This document shows positions 7,100 to 15,721 of a stretch of DNA of 64,000 nucleotides, piece by piece. Source of the stretch: Laspinema sp. D2d. GTDB lineage: Bacteria > Cyanobacteriota > Cyanobacteriia > Cyanobacteriales > Laspinemataceae. The notes under the pieces were generated by a model. It was not told where the DNA came from and did not search any database. It saw nothing but the letters and a program-made list of their open reading frames with translations. The DNA lies in NCBI RefSeq assembly GCF_025370755.1, contig NZ_JAMXFC010000019.1:1-64000 (forward strand), written 5' to 3'. The translations under genes were made by a program, and so were the position numbers. Numbering within the stretch: the first letter of the stretch is position 1; each line of letters begins with the position of its first letter.

Positions 7100-10000
7100 T
7101 TAGCGTCGCCCAGAAGGGAGATTCTTGCGATCGCCTTGTTCTTGTTCTACTTTTTTCAAGTTTTGGGTCATCTGACCATTCCCATTGGAAACCGACTCCT
7201 GTTCTACAGGTTCTGTCGAAACTGTGCTGTCTGTTTCATCATGTCCTTTGTGCATTAACCGATATTGCGCTTTCATCGCAATGGTATAAAACACCGGAAT
7301 GACATACAAACTTAATACCGTAGAAACAAACATTCCGCCGACAACGGACATCCCGATCGCGACCCGGGCCGCTGCCCCCGCCCCCGTGGCAAATGCTAGG
7401 GGTAACAATCCGAAAATGGTAGAAAAAGCGGTCATCAAAATGGGACGAAATCTCACCCTAGCCGAATCGATCGCCGCCTTGGTAATTGAGAGTCCTTCTT
7501 CCCGACGCTGATTGGCAAATTCTACAATCAAAATAGAGTTTTTCGTTGCCAAACCAATCAGCATGATTAACCCAATTTGACTGTAAATGTTTAAGTCTAG
7601 CCCCGCCAGTAACAAGGCTGAAAATGCGCCTAAAAGAGACAAAGGAACAGCCAATAAAATGATAATTGGGTCAATGTAGCTTTCAAACTGAGCCGCTAAC
7701 ACCAAGAAAATAAAGACCAGGGATAACCCGAAGATAAATAGGGTCGATTGTCCGGATTCTCGATATTCCAAAGACTGACCCGCGAGAGTCACTCGCATAT
7801 CAGCCGGAATAACGGAAGGAGCTAAATTTTCCAAAGCATTTAAGGCATCTCCCAAGGTAAATCCTTGGGCGGGAGAACCCGAAATAGTTGCGGCCCGATA
7901 GCGATTATAGTGGTTAATTTGCGGGGGTGTCGTTGAAGGACTAACCGTCACCACACTACTGAGGGGAACCGACTGTCCCGACTCGGTGCGAATATAGGTT
8001 TGTTCGATATCTTGGGGAGAAGATCGGAATTCTTTTTCCGATTGAACAATCACCTCATACCGGCGGTTTCCTCGGTTAAAATTAGTGATTTGCTGTCCCC
8101 CAAACATGATTTGTAAGGTTCGGGAAATATCCTGGACCGAAATACCTAAATTTGCGGCTTGAGCGCGGTCAATGGTAATTAATAATTCGGGTTTAGTCAG
8201 GGTTAAATCTGTGTCAACGTTCATTAATTCCGGCAACTCATTGGCTTGATTTGCCAACTCTTCCGAAACCCGAGCCAGTTCCTCTAAATCAGTGCCTTGC
8301 AGCACAAATTCTACAGGTTGACTAAACCCCGCACCCGGTAAAGAAGGGGGATTAATGGGTAAAACGACCGCATCTGTAATCTGGGAAAACTGACCGAATA
8401 AGCGACCAATAATCTCCTGTTGAGACTGACCCGCTTCAGTTCGTTCCGCCCAAGGTTGGAGGCGAACAAAGGCAAATCCCTGATTCACTTGACCAGGAGT
8501 CCCCCGACCAAATGCACCAATGGTTAAATAACTTCTAACTTCCGGGATTTTACTATACGCCTCTTCTACCTGTCGCATCACATTATCGGTGTAATTAATC
8601 GTCACCCCTTGCGGACCTCGAACAATCGTAAAAATTGCCCCTCGGTCATCGCTGGGAATGAATTCTTTAGGGACTTGATTAAATAAGAAGACGGTCAAAG
8701 CTAAGGACCCAATAAAGGCAATGACGACAATCGCTTTAAAGGGCATGATTTTTCGCAAAGACCACCGATATACCCGTTCCATGCGATCAAAAAAGAATTC
8801 GATAATCGCAAATACTCCGCCTTTCATTTCTGCATCTCGCTTTAAAATGCGGGCAGATAATGCCGGTGCTAAGGTCAAGGCAACAAAAGAAGAAATTACC
8901 ACCGAACCTGCGAGAGTGAGGGCAAATTCGGTAAATAATCGCCCGGTATTTCCTCCGGAAAATCCCACCGGCACAAACACAGCAATTAACACAACGGTAG
9001 TGGCAATTACGGCAAAGACTACCTCACTCACTCCAAGCAAAGCTGCTTGGTAGGGTTTCATATTTTTCTCTTGAATATACCGGACAATATTTTCTAGGAC
9101 AACAATCGTATCATCCACGACTAACCCAGTCGCTAAGGTCAAGGAAAATAAAGTCAGGGTATTAATGGAATACCCGAGAATAAACATGATGGCAAATGCG
9201 CCTACCAAGGAAATGGGAATAGTGAGTGACGGAATTAAAGTCGATCGCCAGTCCCGTAGGAAGACAAAGATAATCAGAATAACCAGCAATGTTCCCAGAA
9301 AAAGGGAAGTCCAAACTTCATCAATGGCGAGTTCTACAAATTCCGAAGTATCAAAAGCTACCTGATAATTTAACCCTTCGGGGAAATTTTTGGAGAGTTC
9401 CTCCATTTTGGCTTTGGCACCGCGCGCCACATCAATTGTATTGGCACTGGAGAGCTTTACAACCCCTAGAGAAACTGCGGGAATGCCCTTAAAACGAACA
9501 AACGAGCGATCGCTTTCTGCACCAATTTCCGCCCGTCCCACATCTTTAAATCGAATTTGCGTCCCATCAGGATTGCGCTGAATAATTAAGTCTTCATATT
9601 CCAGCGGCGTTTGCAATCTCCCCAGAACCCGTACGGAATATTCCGATTGTTCTCCCTCGACTAAACCCCCGGGAATTTCTAAGTTTTCTTGACGTAAGGC
9701 ACGTTCAATATCCAAAACCGTCAAATTCCGCGCTGCCAACTTCACTGGGTCGATCCATAATCGCATCGCATAGCGCCGTTGACCCCCAATAAAGATGTTA
9801 CTGACCCCAGGAACAGTTTCCATATTGTCTGTAATAAACTGTTCGGCATAGTCACTTAATTCGAGGGAGGTATAATTTTCCCCAAATAAGGCAAACCACA
9901 CGATGGGAGAAACATCGCCTTCCTGTTTGGTGACTTGGGGAGTATCGACATCCTCGGGGAGTTGACGCAACGCCCGATCAACTCGCGATCGCACGTCTTG

Positions 10001-10312
10001 GGCGGCCAAATCAATATCGCGATCGAGGTTAAACTGAAGGGTAATGGAACTCACCCCTTCTCGACTTTGGGAAGTGAGAGTTTTAATCCCTTCAATCCCA
10101 TTTAGTTGACCTTCTAAAATTTCTGTAACTTCGGTTTCTACCACCAGAGGACTGGCACCGGGATAAACCGTGGATACTGTCACAACTGGCGGATCAATAC
10201 TGGGAAATTCCTGAACCGGCAATCTTGTATAACCGACTAACCCAATGATGATAATCAAGAGGGAACAGACGGAAGCGAAAACCGGGCGTTTGACAAAAAA
10301 AGTAGTAAACAT
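7100..10312 (-). CDS. RND multidrug/hydrophobe efflux pump, HAE1 type
   Basis: 1070 residues, the usual length for AcrB-like pumps. The N-terminus FFVKRPVFASV is the classic start, TM4 carries the proton-relay pair in GLVVDDTIVVLEN (~402-414), and the second half has GLATKNSILIVEFANQ (~925). Two large periplasmic loops are present. The pump takes substrates from the periplasm or inner membrane and works with the membrane fusion protein encoded just upstream, plus an outer-membrane TolC-like channel that is not in this window. The last ~50 residues are a polar Gln/Glu/Ser-rich tail. Substrate cannot be told from sequence. Confidence 0.95.
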   Translation of the reverse strand: MFTTFFVKRPVFASVCSLLIIIIGLVGYTRLPVQEFPSIDPPVVTVSTVYPGASPLVVETEVTEILEGQLNGIEGIKTLTSQSREGVSSITLQFNLDRDIDLAAQDVRSRVDRALRQLPEDVDTPQVTKQEGDVSPIVWFALFGENYTSLELSDYAEQFITDNMETVPGVSNIFIGGQRRYAMRLWIDPVKLAARNLTVLDIERALRQENLEIPGGLVEGEQSEYSVRVLGRLQTPLEYEDLIIQRNPDGTQIRFKDVGRAEIGAESDRSFVRFKGIPAVSLGVVKLSSANTIDVARGAKAKMEELSKNFPEGLNYQVAFDTSEFVELAIDEVWTSLFLGTLLVILIIFVFLRDWRSTLIPSLTIPISLVGAFAIMFILGYSINTLTLFSLTLATGLVVDDTIVVLENIVRYIQEKNMKPYQAALLGVSEVVFAVIATTVVLIAVFVPVGFSGGNTGRLFTEFALTLAGSVVISSFVALTLAPALSARILKRDAEMKGGVFAIIEFFFDRMERVYRWSLRKIMPFKAIVVIAFIGSLALTVFLFNQVPKEFIPSDDRGAIFTIVRGPQGVTINYTDNVMRQVEEAYSKIPEVRSYLTIGAFGRGTPGQVNQGFAFVRLQPWAERTEAGQSQQEIIGRLFGQFSQITDAVVLPINPPSLPGAGFSQPVEFVLQGTDLEELARVSEELANQANELPELMNVDTDLTLTKPELLITIDRAQAANLGISVQDISRTLQIMFGGQQITNFNRGNRRYEVIVQSEKEFRSSPQDIEQTYIRTESGQSVPLSSVVTVSPSTTPPQINHYNRYRAATISGSPAQGFTLGDALNALENLAPSVIPADMRVTLAGQSLEYRESGQSTLFIFGLSLVFIFLVLAAQFESYIDPIIILLAVPLSLLGAFSALLLAGLDLNIYSQIGLIMLIGLATKNSILIVEFANQRREEGLSITKAAIDSARVRFRPILMTAFSTIFGLLPLAFATGAGAAARVAIGMSVVGGMFVSTVLSLYVIPVFYTIAMKAQYRLMHKGHDETDSTVSTEPVEQESVSNGNGQMTQNLKKVEQEQGDRKNLPSGRR

Positions 10313-10362
10313 TGGGTTAGGGATTCGCGATTATTAAGGGCTAATTCCTGATTGTTTTAAAG

Positions 10363-10399
10363 AAAGTGAGAACTAATTTAAAAGTTAGATTCTCACTTT
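10363..10399 (-). other. Intra-operon hairpin between fusion protein and pump genes
   Basis: AAAGTGAGAACTAA and TTAGATTCTCACTTT pair with one bulged base. It sits in the 104-bp gap between the two cotranscribed genes and may lower read-through or stabilise the upstream mRNA. There is no strong U-run behind it. Confidence 0.5.
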
Positions 10400-10416
10400 A
10401 CTGAAATTACCGAGGC

Positions 10417-12345
10417 TTACCGCGATGGTGCTGCCTTCGGGGAAGATTCGGGATTCGCTGCCGGTGGTTCATCGACAATCGGACGAATCTGATCCCCATC
10501 GGAGAGCCGTTGTAAACCAGAAATGACAATGAGATCGCCGTTTGCCAGTCCTTCAATCACTTCCGCGCGATCGCCTTGGACTAATCCCAGTTGTACCGGC
10601 ACTCGTTCCGCAGTCGCCGGGTCCTCCCCTCGCGCCACAAAGATAAATCGCTCCTCCCCTTGGAACGTAATCGCCGTAGTTGGCACCACAATCCGATTGT
10701 TCCGTTCATCCCAAACCAACTTCGCCCTCACAAACTGGCGATCGCGTAATTGCCCTTGATTGGCAAAACTTGCCTTCGCTAAAATCGTTTGGGAATCAGA
10801 ATTCACCGTGGGAGAGACAAAACTCACTCTCCCCATACTCAAGGGTTGTCCGTTGGCATCAGTAATTTCCACCGGCATCCCCAACTTCAACTCAGGCCCG
10901 CGTTCCAGGGGAATTGACAGCCGCAATTCCAAAGCATCATTTTGGGTCAAAGTCGTTAATTCCTGCCCGACACTGACGACATCGCCCACTTTCGCTGGAA
11001 TATCGCCGACGATTCCCTCAAAGGGTGCGACGACATTGGCATCTTGTAACTGGACTTCCAACTCTCTCACTTGGGCGATCGCCTCTGCCAACTGTGCCTT
11101 AGCTTGGTCAATCTCCTCGGGTCGGGTCCCATTCTCTAATTGCCGTAACTCTTGCCTGGTTTCTTCGACTTCCGCTTCGGCGCGGGCAATTTCTTCGGGA
11201 CGTGCGCCATTTTCTCGCTGATTCAGCAATTGCTGGGCTTCCGCAACCTCCGCTTCCGCCTGAGCAATTTCTTCCGGGCGCGCCCCACTTTGTACCTGGG
11301 CTAACGCTTGTTCCGCCTCCGTCACTTGTAATTCAGCACCTACAATTTCCTCACGTCGCTGGTTTTCCAACTCCTCCACCCGTTGGCGAAATCGCTGTAA
11401 ATCCGCTTGAGCACGACGACTTTCCGTGACGACTTCATCAAAGCGATCGCGGGAAATTGCCCCTTGATCCGCTAATTCCCGATTCCGTTCCACCCGTTCC
11501 GTGGTTAATTCCACCCGCGCTTGAGCATCCGCAATTTGGGCTTCAGCTTGGGCGATTTCATCCCCCCGACTCCCCGCCCGTAAAGATTCCAGACGCGATC
11601 GCGCCTGTTGTAACCTAGCCTCCGCTTGAGCAATCTCTTCCGGACGATTCCCCGCTCGTAATTCCGCCAACCGCGCCTGAGCCTGCCGCAAACGCGCTTG
11701 TGCCTGAGCAATCTCTTCAGGACGAGTCCCCGCGAGGACCTCCGCCAATCGGGCCTCCGCTGCGGCTAAACGGGCCTCTCCTTGGGCTATTTCCTCCGGT
11801 CGGGTTCCCGCTTGTAACTCTGCCACCCGAGATTGCGCCCGAGCTTGGGCTGCCTGGGCTTGGCGAAGTCTAGCTTCAATTTCCCGGGTATCAATTCGGG
11901 CAATAATATCGCCTTGGGAGACTTTATCCCCCGCTTTGACCTCAATCTGGCTCACCCTTCCGGCCATTTCTGGGCGCACCACTGCTGCCTGTTGGGCCTC
12001 TAAGGTCCCGACAAACTCCGAGGTTTCCCTTAAATTGGTCATTTCCACGGTCGCTAATCGCACCGCTACCCCTTTGGGTTGTTCCGCTGCACCTTTCTGT
12101 TCGCTACTCGCCATTGCGGTTTGCCGCGATTGCCAAAAATACCAGCCGGTGCCACCCCCGGCGACTAATAACAACAGAAACAGAGCAGAAGCCAGCGATC
12201 GGCCCTGCCTACTAGCCCATTTAAACCGGCGTTTTTTATTGCGTAAGGGTTGGTCTAGCTGTTGCTCTAATTCGGTTTCATGAGCAACAGAATTTACAGG
12301 TTCTTTAGTTTTCAGTTCGGCATTAGAATCGTTAGGTGATTTCAT
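10417..12345 (-). CDS. RND membrane fusion (adaptor) protein with expanded repetitive hairpin
   Basis: 642 residues, against roughly 380-450 for most AcrA-type proteins. One membrane anchor at ~51-70 (ASALFLLLLVAGGGTGWYF), then a barrel-sandwich half (~93-150, VKAGDKVSQGDIIARIDT), a very long coiled-coil hairpin (~155-450), the second lipoyl half (VVAPFEGIVGDIPAKVGDVV, ~455) and beta-barrel and membrane-proximal domains. The extra length lies almost all in the hairpin, built of 26-residue repeats starting (A)G-x-RPEEIAQAEA. The protein links the inner-membrane pump to an outer-membrane channel across the periplasm. It is the second gene of a PadR-adaptor-pump operon, 86 bp after the regulator gene. 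Confidence 0.92.
   Translation of the reverse strand: MKSPNDSNAELKTKEPVNSVAHETELEQQLDQPLRNKKRRFKWASRQGRSLASALFLLLLVAGGGTGWYFWQSRQTAMASSEQKGAAEQPKGVAVRLATVEMTNLRETSEFVGTLEAQQAAVVRPEMAGRVSQIEVKAGDKVSQGDIIARIDTREIEARLRQAQAAQARAQSRVAELQAGTRPEEIAQGEARLAAAEARLAEVLAGTRPEEIAQAQARLRQAQARLAELRAGNRPEEIAQAEARLQQARSRLESLRAGSRGDEIAQAEAQIADAQARVELTTERVERNRELADQGAISRDRFDEVVTESRRAQADLQRFRQRVEELENQRREEIVGAELQVTEAEQALAQVQSGARPEEIAQAEAEVAEAQQLLNQRENGARPEEIARAEAEVEETRQELRQLENGTRPEEIDQAKAQLAEAIAQVRELEVQLQDANVVAPFEGIVGDIPAKVGDVVSVGQELTTLTQNDALELRLSIPLERGPELKLGMPVEITDANGQPLSMGRVSFVSPTVNSDSQTILAKASFANQGQLRDRQFVRAKLVWDERNNRIVVPTTAITFQGEERFIFVARGEDPATAERVPVQLGLVQGDRAEVIEGLANGDLIVISGLQRLSDGDQIRPIVDEPPAANPESSPKAAPSR
11055..11811 (-). 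repeat. 26-residue coding repeats in adaptor hairpin
   Basis: Seven copies of a ~78-bp unit encoding (A/N)G-x-R-P/G-E/D-E-I-A/D-x-A: four in tandem in the descending helix (residues ~179-282), then a non-repeated tip containing ELADQGAISRDRFDEV, then three in the ascending helix (~350-430). The near-symmetric split over both helices suggests paired lengthening of the hairpin by repeat duplication. Confidence 0.85.
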
Positions 12346-12431
12346 GGATTTCCCTGTTTTTGTTCGACTTGTTAATCAAAATGTTAAAGTTCTATCGGGG
12401 ATTTATTAATTAAGTAAGGGATTTAAACAGA

Positions 12432-13010
12432 TTAGGAAAGTTGGCGATCGCCGGAGTAATTTTTTCCTACCTGGGTTTGGGCTGTATCCCGATTCCCCTG
12501 TTGTTTCATTTCAATGGCAATTTGTGCTTGCACCCATTCGATTTCTGATTTCAAAACATCCCAATGTCGATTCCAAACAGCGACTTGATAGAAATCCTCC
12601 GGCAAAGCTTTTTCACTGAAACTTTTATATCGAGCACGACAAAGCCCTAAACGATGCTCCATTAATTCCAGCCTCATCTCCGGTTCTAAGTCACTGAAAA
12701 AGAAACATTTAATGGCAAAACGAGCGCGACTTTTCACCCAGCTATCCTGGGGATGTTCGAGCATTTTCTGCCGCCAGCGATCGCGCCCCGTGGGGGTAAT
12801 CCCATAAATCGTGCGACTGGGACCCGCGTCTCCAGATTCTCGGGCGATCGCCGCAATGTGACCCCGTTCCTCCAAGCGTTTCAGCAAGGGGTAAATGGCT
12901 CCATAGTTGACGCTCATGCAGCTACTCATAAATAGCTCCAGTTCTTGCTTCAACCTGTATCCATGTAGGGGATGGCGCTGCAGGAGTCCTAAAGCAGAGA
13001 GTTCAAGCAT
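12432..13010 (-). CDS. PadR family transcriptional regulator
   Basis: 192 residues. Residues 1-85 are the PadR winged helix: start MLELSALGLLQRHPLHGY, then SVNYGAIYPLLKRLEERGHI and the wing with RTIYGITPTGRDRW. Residues ~90-175 form the C-terminal helical dimerisation domain. PadR proteins usually repress nearby exporter or stress genes and release DNA on binding a small molecule. It is the first gene of the regulator-adaptor-pump operon, so auto-repression and pump control are likely. A perfect palindrome sits directly before the start codon, and a broken copy of this gene lies at 15290-15721. Confidence 0.9.
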   Translation of the reverse strand: MLELSALGLLQRHPLHGYRLKQELELFMSSCMSVNYGAIYPLLKRLEERGHIAAIARESGDAGPSRTIYGITPTGRDRWRQKMLEHPQDSWVKSRARFAIKCFFFSDLEPEMRLELMEHRLGLCRARYKSFSEKALPEDFYQVAVWNRHWDVLKSEIEWVQAQIAIEMKQQGNRDTAQTQVGKNYSGDRQLS

Positions 13011-13011
13011 T

Positions 13012-13028
13012 TATATCATTTTGATATA
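13012..13028. promoter_or_regulatory. Probable PadR operator palindrome
   Basis: TATATCA TTT TGATATA is a perfect 7+3+7 inverted repeat ending one base before the padR-like start codon (13010). PadR dimers bind AT-rich palindromes of this kind. A second imperfect inverted repeat, TAGGCTA-x5-TAGCCTA, follows at about 13030-13048 and may overlap the promoter. In duplicate copy B the first palindrome is degraded. Confidence 0.6.
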
Positions 13029-13277
13029 TGTAGGCTACAGTATAGCCTAATCGATTAAATTTTGTTAAGTTTCTGGGGAGGTCAATGTTTGCCCACACCC
13101 CCACAAGGTGCAGCCACAGTAATGCAGTCCCCACAGTGGGGGGCCAAAGATATTGGGTATATCATTATTTATTTATTTTGTCAAGTTTCATTGGAATGAA
13201 ATCTTTAGGGATTGTCCCTGTCGTTAGTCGGCACAGGCGGGCTTAGTTTGTGGAGCCAGACCCTTAAGGGTGCGGGT

Positions 13278-13546
13278 TTATTTTGACATTTCCACTAACT
13301 CGGACATCCCATTAATACAACCTAAAATTAATCCATCAATCCCACTGACTGGCAATATAGGGGTTTTTAATTGAGCCGCCAAATGCTCCCCGGTCACATT
13401 ACCTAAAAACCTTGTTTCTCCATGTTTTAATATCGCATCGGGCAACAAAATTGCATCGCCTAACTTTCTATTTTGCAACCCGTTGAGCAAATCTTGACCT
13501 GTTAAAACACCAGTAACGCTCATGGGTTGTCCCCAAAAATCACTAC
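13278..13546 (-). pseudogene. C-terminal fragment of DUF512/radical-SAM protein gene
   Basis: An 81-residue frame beginning at an internal Met (13523) matches the last 81 residues of the intact gene at 15986-17347 at 70 of 81 positions. The sequence upstream of 13546 is unrelated, so the radical SAM and PDZ parts are absent. It is a product of the local duplication and has no sign of its own promoter. Function is unlikely. Confidence 0.85.
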
Positions 13547-13643
13547 TGCACTGTGGACCCGGGACGGAGATTTTTCAGTCCCCGTTATCCCCTCAGAGGC
13601 TAAACAATTACGGAAAAATCCGCTCACGAGGCGCGAACAATAA

Positions 13644-13739
13644 ATCTTGACAGTGATTGTAGCCGGACGGAGCAATCAGGAAATTGCAAACTTTCTCTAC
13701 ATTGCTTCAGGTACTGTCAGAGTCCATTACATAGCAAAG
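13644..13739 (+). pseudogene. Relic of a LuxR/NarL-type HTH domain
   Basis: Thirty-two open codons on the plus strand read ILTVIVAGRSNQEIANFL and then YIASGTVRVHYIAK. This is the core of a LuxR-family helix-turn-helix (G-x-SNQEIA-x-L-x-I-x-x-GTV). A TAA stands directly before it and no start or receiver domain is in frame. It lies between the DUF512 fragment and the LEA-like gene, in sequence that does not belong to the duplication, so it is probably debris of a lost response-regulator gene. Confidence 0.55.
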
Positions 13740-13766
13740 AGTGGACCTTTTTCTAAGATCCACTCT
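13738..13766. terminator. Hairpin downstream of LEA-like gene
   Basis: AGAGTGGA and TCCACTCT form an 8-bp stem with a 13-base loop, about 57 bp beyond the LEA-like stop codon. No U-run follows on either strand, so the terminator role is only possible. Confidence 0.4.
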
Positions 13767-13822
13767 CTGTTAAACTCTCTTAGCCCTAACTTTCACAAGC
13801 TAGAGTTAAGTTCTTACTTTAC

Positions 13823-15016
13823 CTAGTCCTTAATGATTCTCTGGTCATTAATGACCACTTTGTCCTTAACTTCAGGACTGCCGGAGATGTGAATATCGCT
13901 CTCCTTTTCCTTGTTTTTCTCTGCGGCGGAGTCGGCTAGATATTGGGCAGATGACTTAATATCATGCCCTGCACCTTTAGCAGATTGGGCTGCTTTTTGG
14001 GCAGATGACTTAACATCATGCCCTATCCCTGGAGAAAATGGGGTTGGATTTGGGGCAGATGACTTAACATCATACCCTGCACCTTTAGCATAAGGCGTTG
14101 GATTTGGGGCCGATGACTTAACATCATGCTTAACATCCTGCGCTGCATCTTTAGCAGATTCGGCAGCATTGTGGGCCGATGACTTAACATCATGCTTAAC
14201 ATCCTGCGCTGCATTTTTAGCAGATTGGGCTGCGCTTTGAGCAGATGACTGAAGCGATTGGGCTGCGCTTTTTACAGATGGCTCAACTGCTTTCGCTGTA
14301 TCTTTTACAGTCGATCGCAGCTCCTTAGTTGCCCCCTCAATTTCCTGAGCTACAGCTTTGGCAGAAGGTTTAACTTCATCGGCAGTGCTCTTAATAGAGT
14401 CCGCTGCACTTTGTATAGAAGGCTTGACACCTTCCACGGTCTGCTTGACTGACTCTTTTACTTCTCTAATCGTAGGTTTGACTTCCTCGGATGCGCTTTT
14501 GACTGCATCTACTACAGAAGGCTTTGCTTCCCTAACTGTCTGATCGACAGATTCGGCTATACCTTTAATCGAAGGCTTGGTTTCCTCAACAGTCTCCTTA
14601 ACTGCTTCTGCTGTAGCCTTGATAGAGGGTTTAACGTCCTCAGCAGTTTCCTTTACTACTGTCCCTAACTCTTCTACCGTGTGGGTAATACCGTCAGCGA
14701 CCGTGTGTGCTGCATCCCCTAAATTATCTACAGCACGGTTAACCGTATCAGCAGTACCCTTACCAATGATAGCGCCAGCAACTGAGCCTGCTACCGCACC
14801 AACAATGCCTCCAGAGCGAGCACCGAGGATACCACCGACTGCTGCTCCAGCTATCCTCGCACCAATCCCTGAGCCTGATGATTCATCTTCCTGAGATTCT
14901 GCATTTTCGTTAGTCTGAGCCAGAAGTGGCTGGTTCTCGCTATTGTCCACATTTTTTTCTTCAGAGTCAGGATTATATGCAAAAGGCTTGTTAAAATGCG
15001 GGTTATTATTCGTCAT
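13823..15016 (-). CDS. LEA-like / apolipophorin-like amphipathic repeat protein
   Basis: 397 residues. The N-terminal ~45 residues are polar and disordered-looking. Residues ~48-90 are a glycine-zipper segment (GARIAGAAVGGILGARSGGI and onwards) that could insert in or lie on a membrane. Residues ~95-280 are a long amphipathic Ala/Lys/Glu/Val region with a recurring EEVKPSIK-x-x-A-x-SVK motif of 11- and 22-residue spacing. Residues ~280-375 hold a recent repeat built on DVKSSA with NPTP and AAQSAK variants. This is the composition of late-embryogenesis-abundant and YtxH-like stress proteins, which protect membranes and proteins on drying. The gene is flanked by 1-kb direct repeats. Desiccation protection is inference. 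Confidence 0.65.
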   Translation of the reverse strand: MTNNNPHFNKPFAYNPDSEEKNVDNSENQPLLAQTNENAESQEDESSGSGIGARIAGAAVGGILGARSGGIVGAVAGSVAGAIIGKGTADTVNRAVDNLGDAAHTVADGITHTVEELGTVVKETAEDVKPSIKATAEAVKETVEETKPSIKGIAESVDQTVREAKPSVVDAVKSASEEVKPTIREVKESVKQTVEGVKPSIQSAADSIKSTADEVKPSAKAVAQEIEGATKELRSTVKDTAKAVEPSVKSAAQSLQSSAQSAAQSAKNAAQDVKHDVKSSAHNAAESAKDAAQDVKHDVKSSAPNPTPYAKGAGYDVKSSAPNPTPFSPGIGHDVKSSAQKAAQSAKGAGHDIKSSAQYLADSAAEKNKEKESDIHISGSPEVKDKVVINDQRIIKD

Positions 15017-15061
15017 AAATATCCGGGGGTATTACTACACTCACTATGCTAACTATTAATT

Positions 15062-15125
15062 CCTAAGAAAATCTACTGCTAAAGAACTAGATCTTGCTGC
15101 TACTTAAGAAGTAGATTTTCTTAGG
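15062..15125. promoter_or_regulatory. Large inverted repeat upstream of LEA-like gene
   Basis: CCTAAGAAAATCTACT (15062-15077) and AGTAGATTTTCTTAGG (15110-15125) are perfect 16-bp arms, 32 bases apart. The right arm overlaps a smaller hairpin CTACTT-AAG-AAGTAG (15100-15114), so two exclusive folds are possible. It is 45-110 bp upstream of the LEA-like start codon and could lie in its 5' untranslated leader or be a remnant of a mobile repeat. Confidence 0.5.
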
Positions 15126-15289
15126 TACTTACCGCTACTGCGCTAGGAGATCGCTGTTCATTCGACCTTGAAGAACTTGAAGAAGCGGGAGGCGCGCGAT
15201 CGCACATCGGGCGCAGAGTCTTAAGCTTGGCTATCCCAAAATAACTCATTGAGCCAGACTTACTAACCGATTAATTGTTGATATTTAAA

Positions 15290-15721
15290 CCTAAGCTTTG
15301 TTGCACCCAGTCGATTTCTAATTTCAGAAAATCGAAATATCAATTCCAGACGACGACTTGATAGAAATCCTCCGGCAAGAAGGGTTTTTCTGAGAAACTT
15401 TTGTCTCGGGCACAACAAAGCATTAACCGAGGTTCCATTAATTCCCTCCGTTTCTCCGGTTCTAAGTCGTAGAAAAAGAAAAATTTAATCGCAAAACAAG
15501 GGCGACTTTTTACCCAGGTATCCTGGGGGTATTCGAGCATTTTCTCCAGCCAGCGATCGCCCCGACTGGGGGTAATACCATAAATCCTCCGATTAGGACC
15601 TGTGTCTCCAGATTACCGGGCGATCGCCCCAATGTCACCCCGTTGCTCCAAGCGTTTCAGCAAGGGGTAAATGGCTCCATAATTGACGCTGTAGGAGTCC
15701 TAAAACAGAGACTTCAAGCCT
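15290..15721 (-). pseudogene. padR-like pseudogene
   Basis: Second copy of the regulator at 12432-13010. Lesions visible: the start codon ATG is changed to AGG (15719-15721), about 65 bp of the winged-helix region are deleted between short GCGCT/ACGCT repeats, and an in-frame TAA replaces a Glu codon (near 15613). Only a 66-codon stretch (15340-15540) remains open, matching the C-terminal dimerisation domain. It cannot encode a DNA-binding protein. Confidence 0.85.

Larger units (their letters stand above)
12515..13546 (-). repeat. Direct repeat copy A: padR-like gene plus DUF512 C-terminus
   Basis: This ~1.03-kb block is similar, base by base, to 15290-16254 in the same orientation. It covers most of the padR-like gene, its promoter region and the last ~81 codons of a DUF512 gene. 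Here the padR copy is intact and the DUF512 copy is a fragment. Similarity stops abruptly after the shared ...AATC(A/G)CTAC at 13546. Confidence 0.85.

Noticed and set aside
11055-11811. Adaptor repeats read as a CRISPR-like array
   Set aside because: The ~78-bp units are in frame within a long coding sequence and have no unique spacers.
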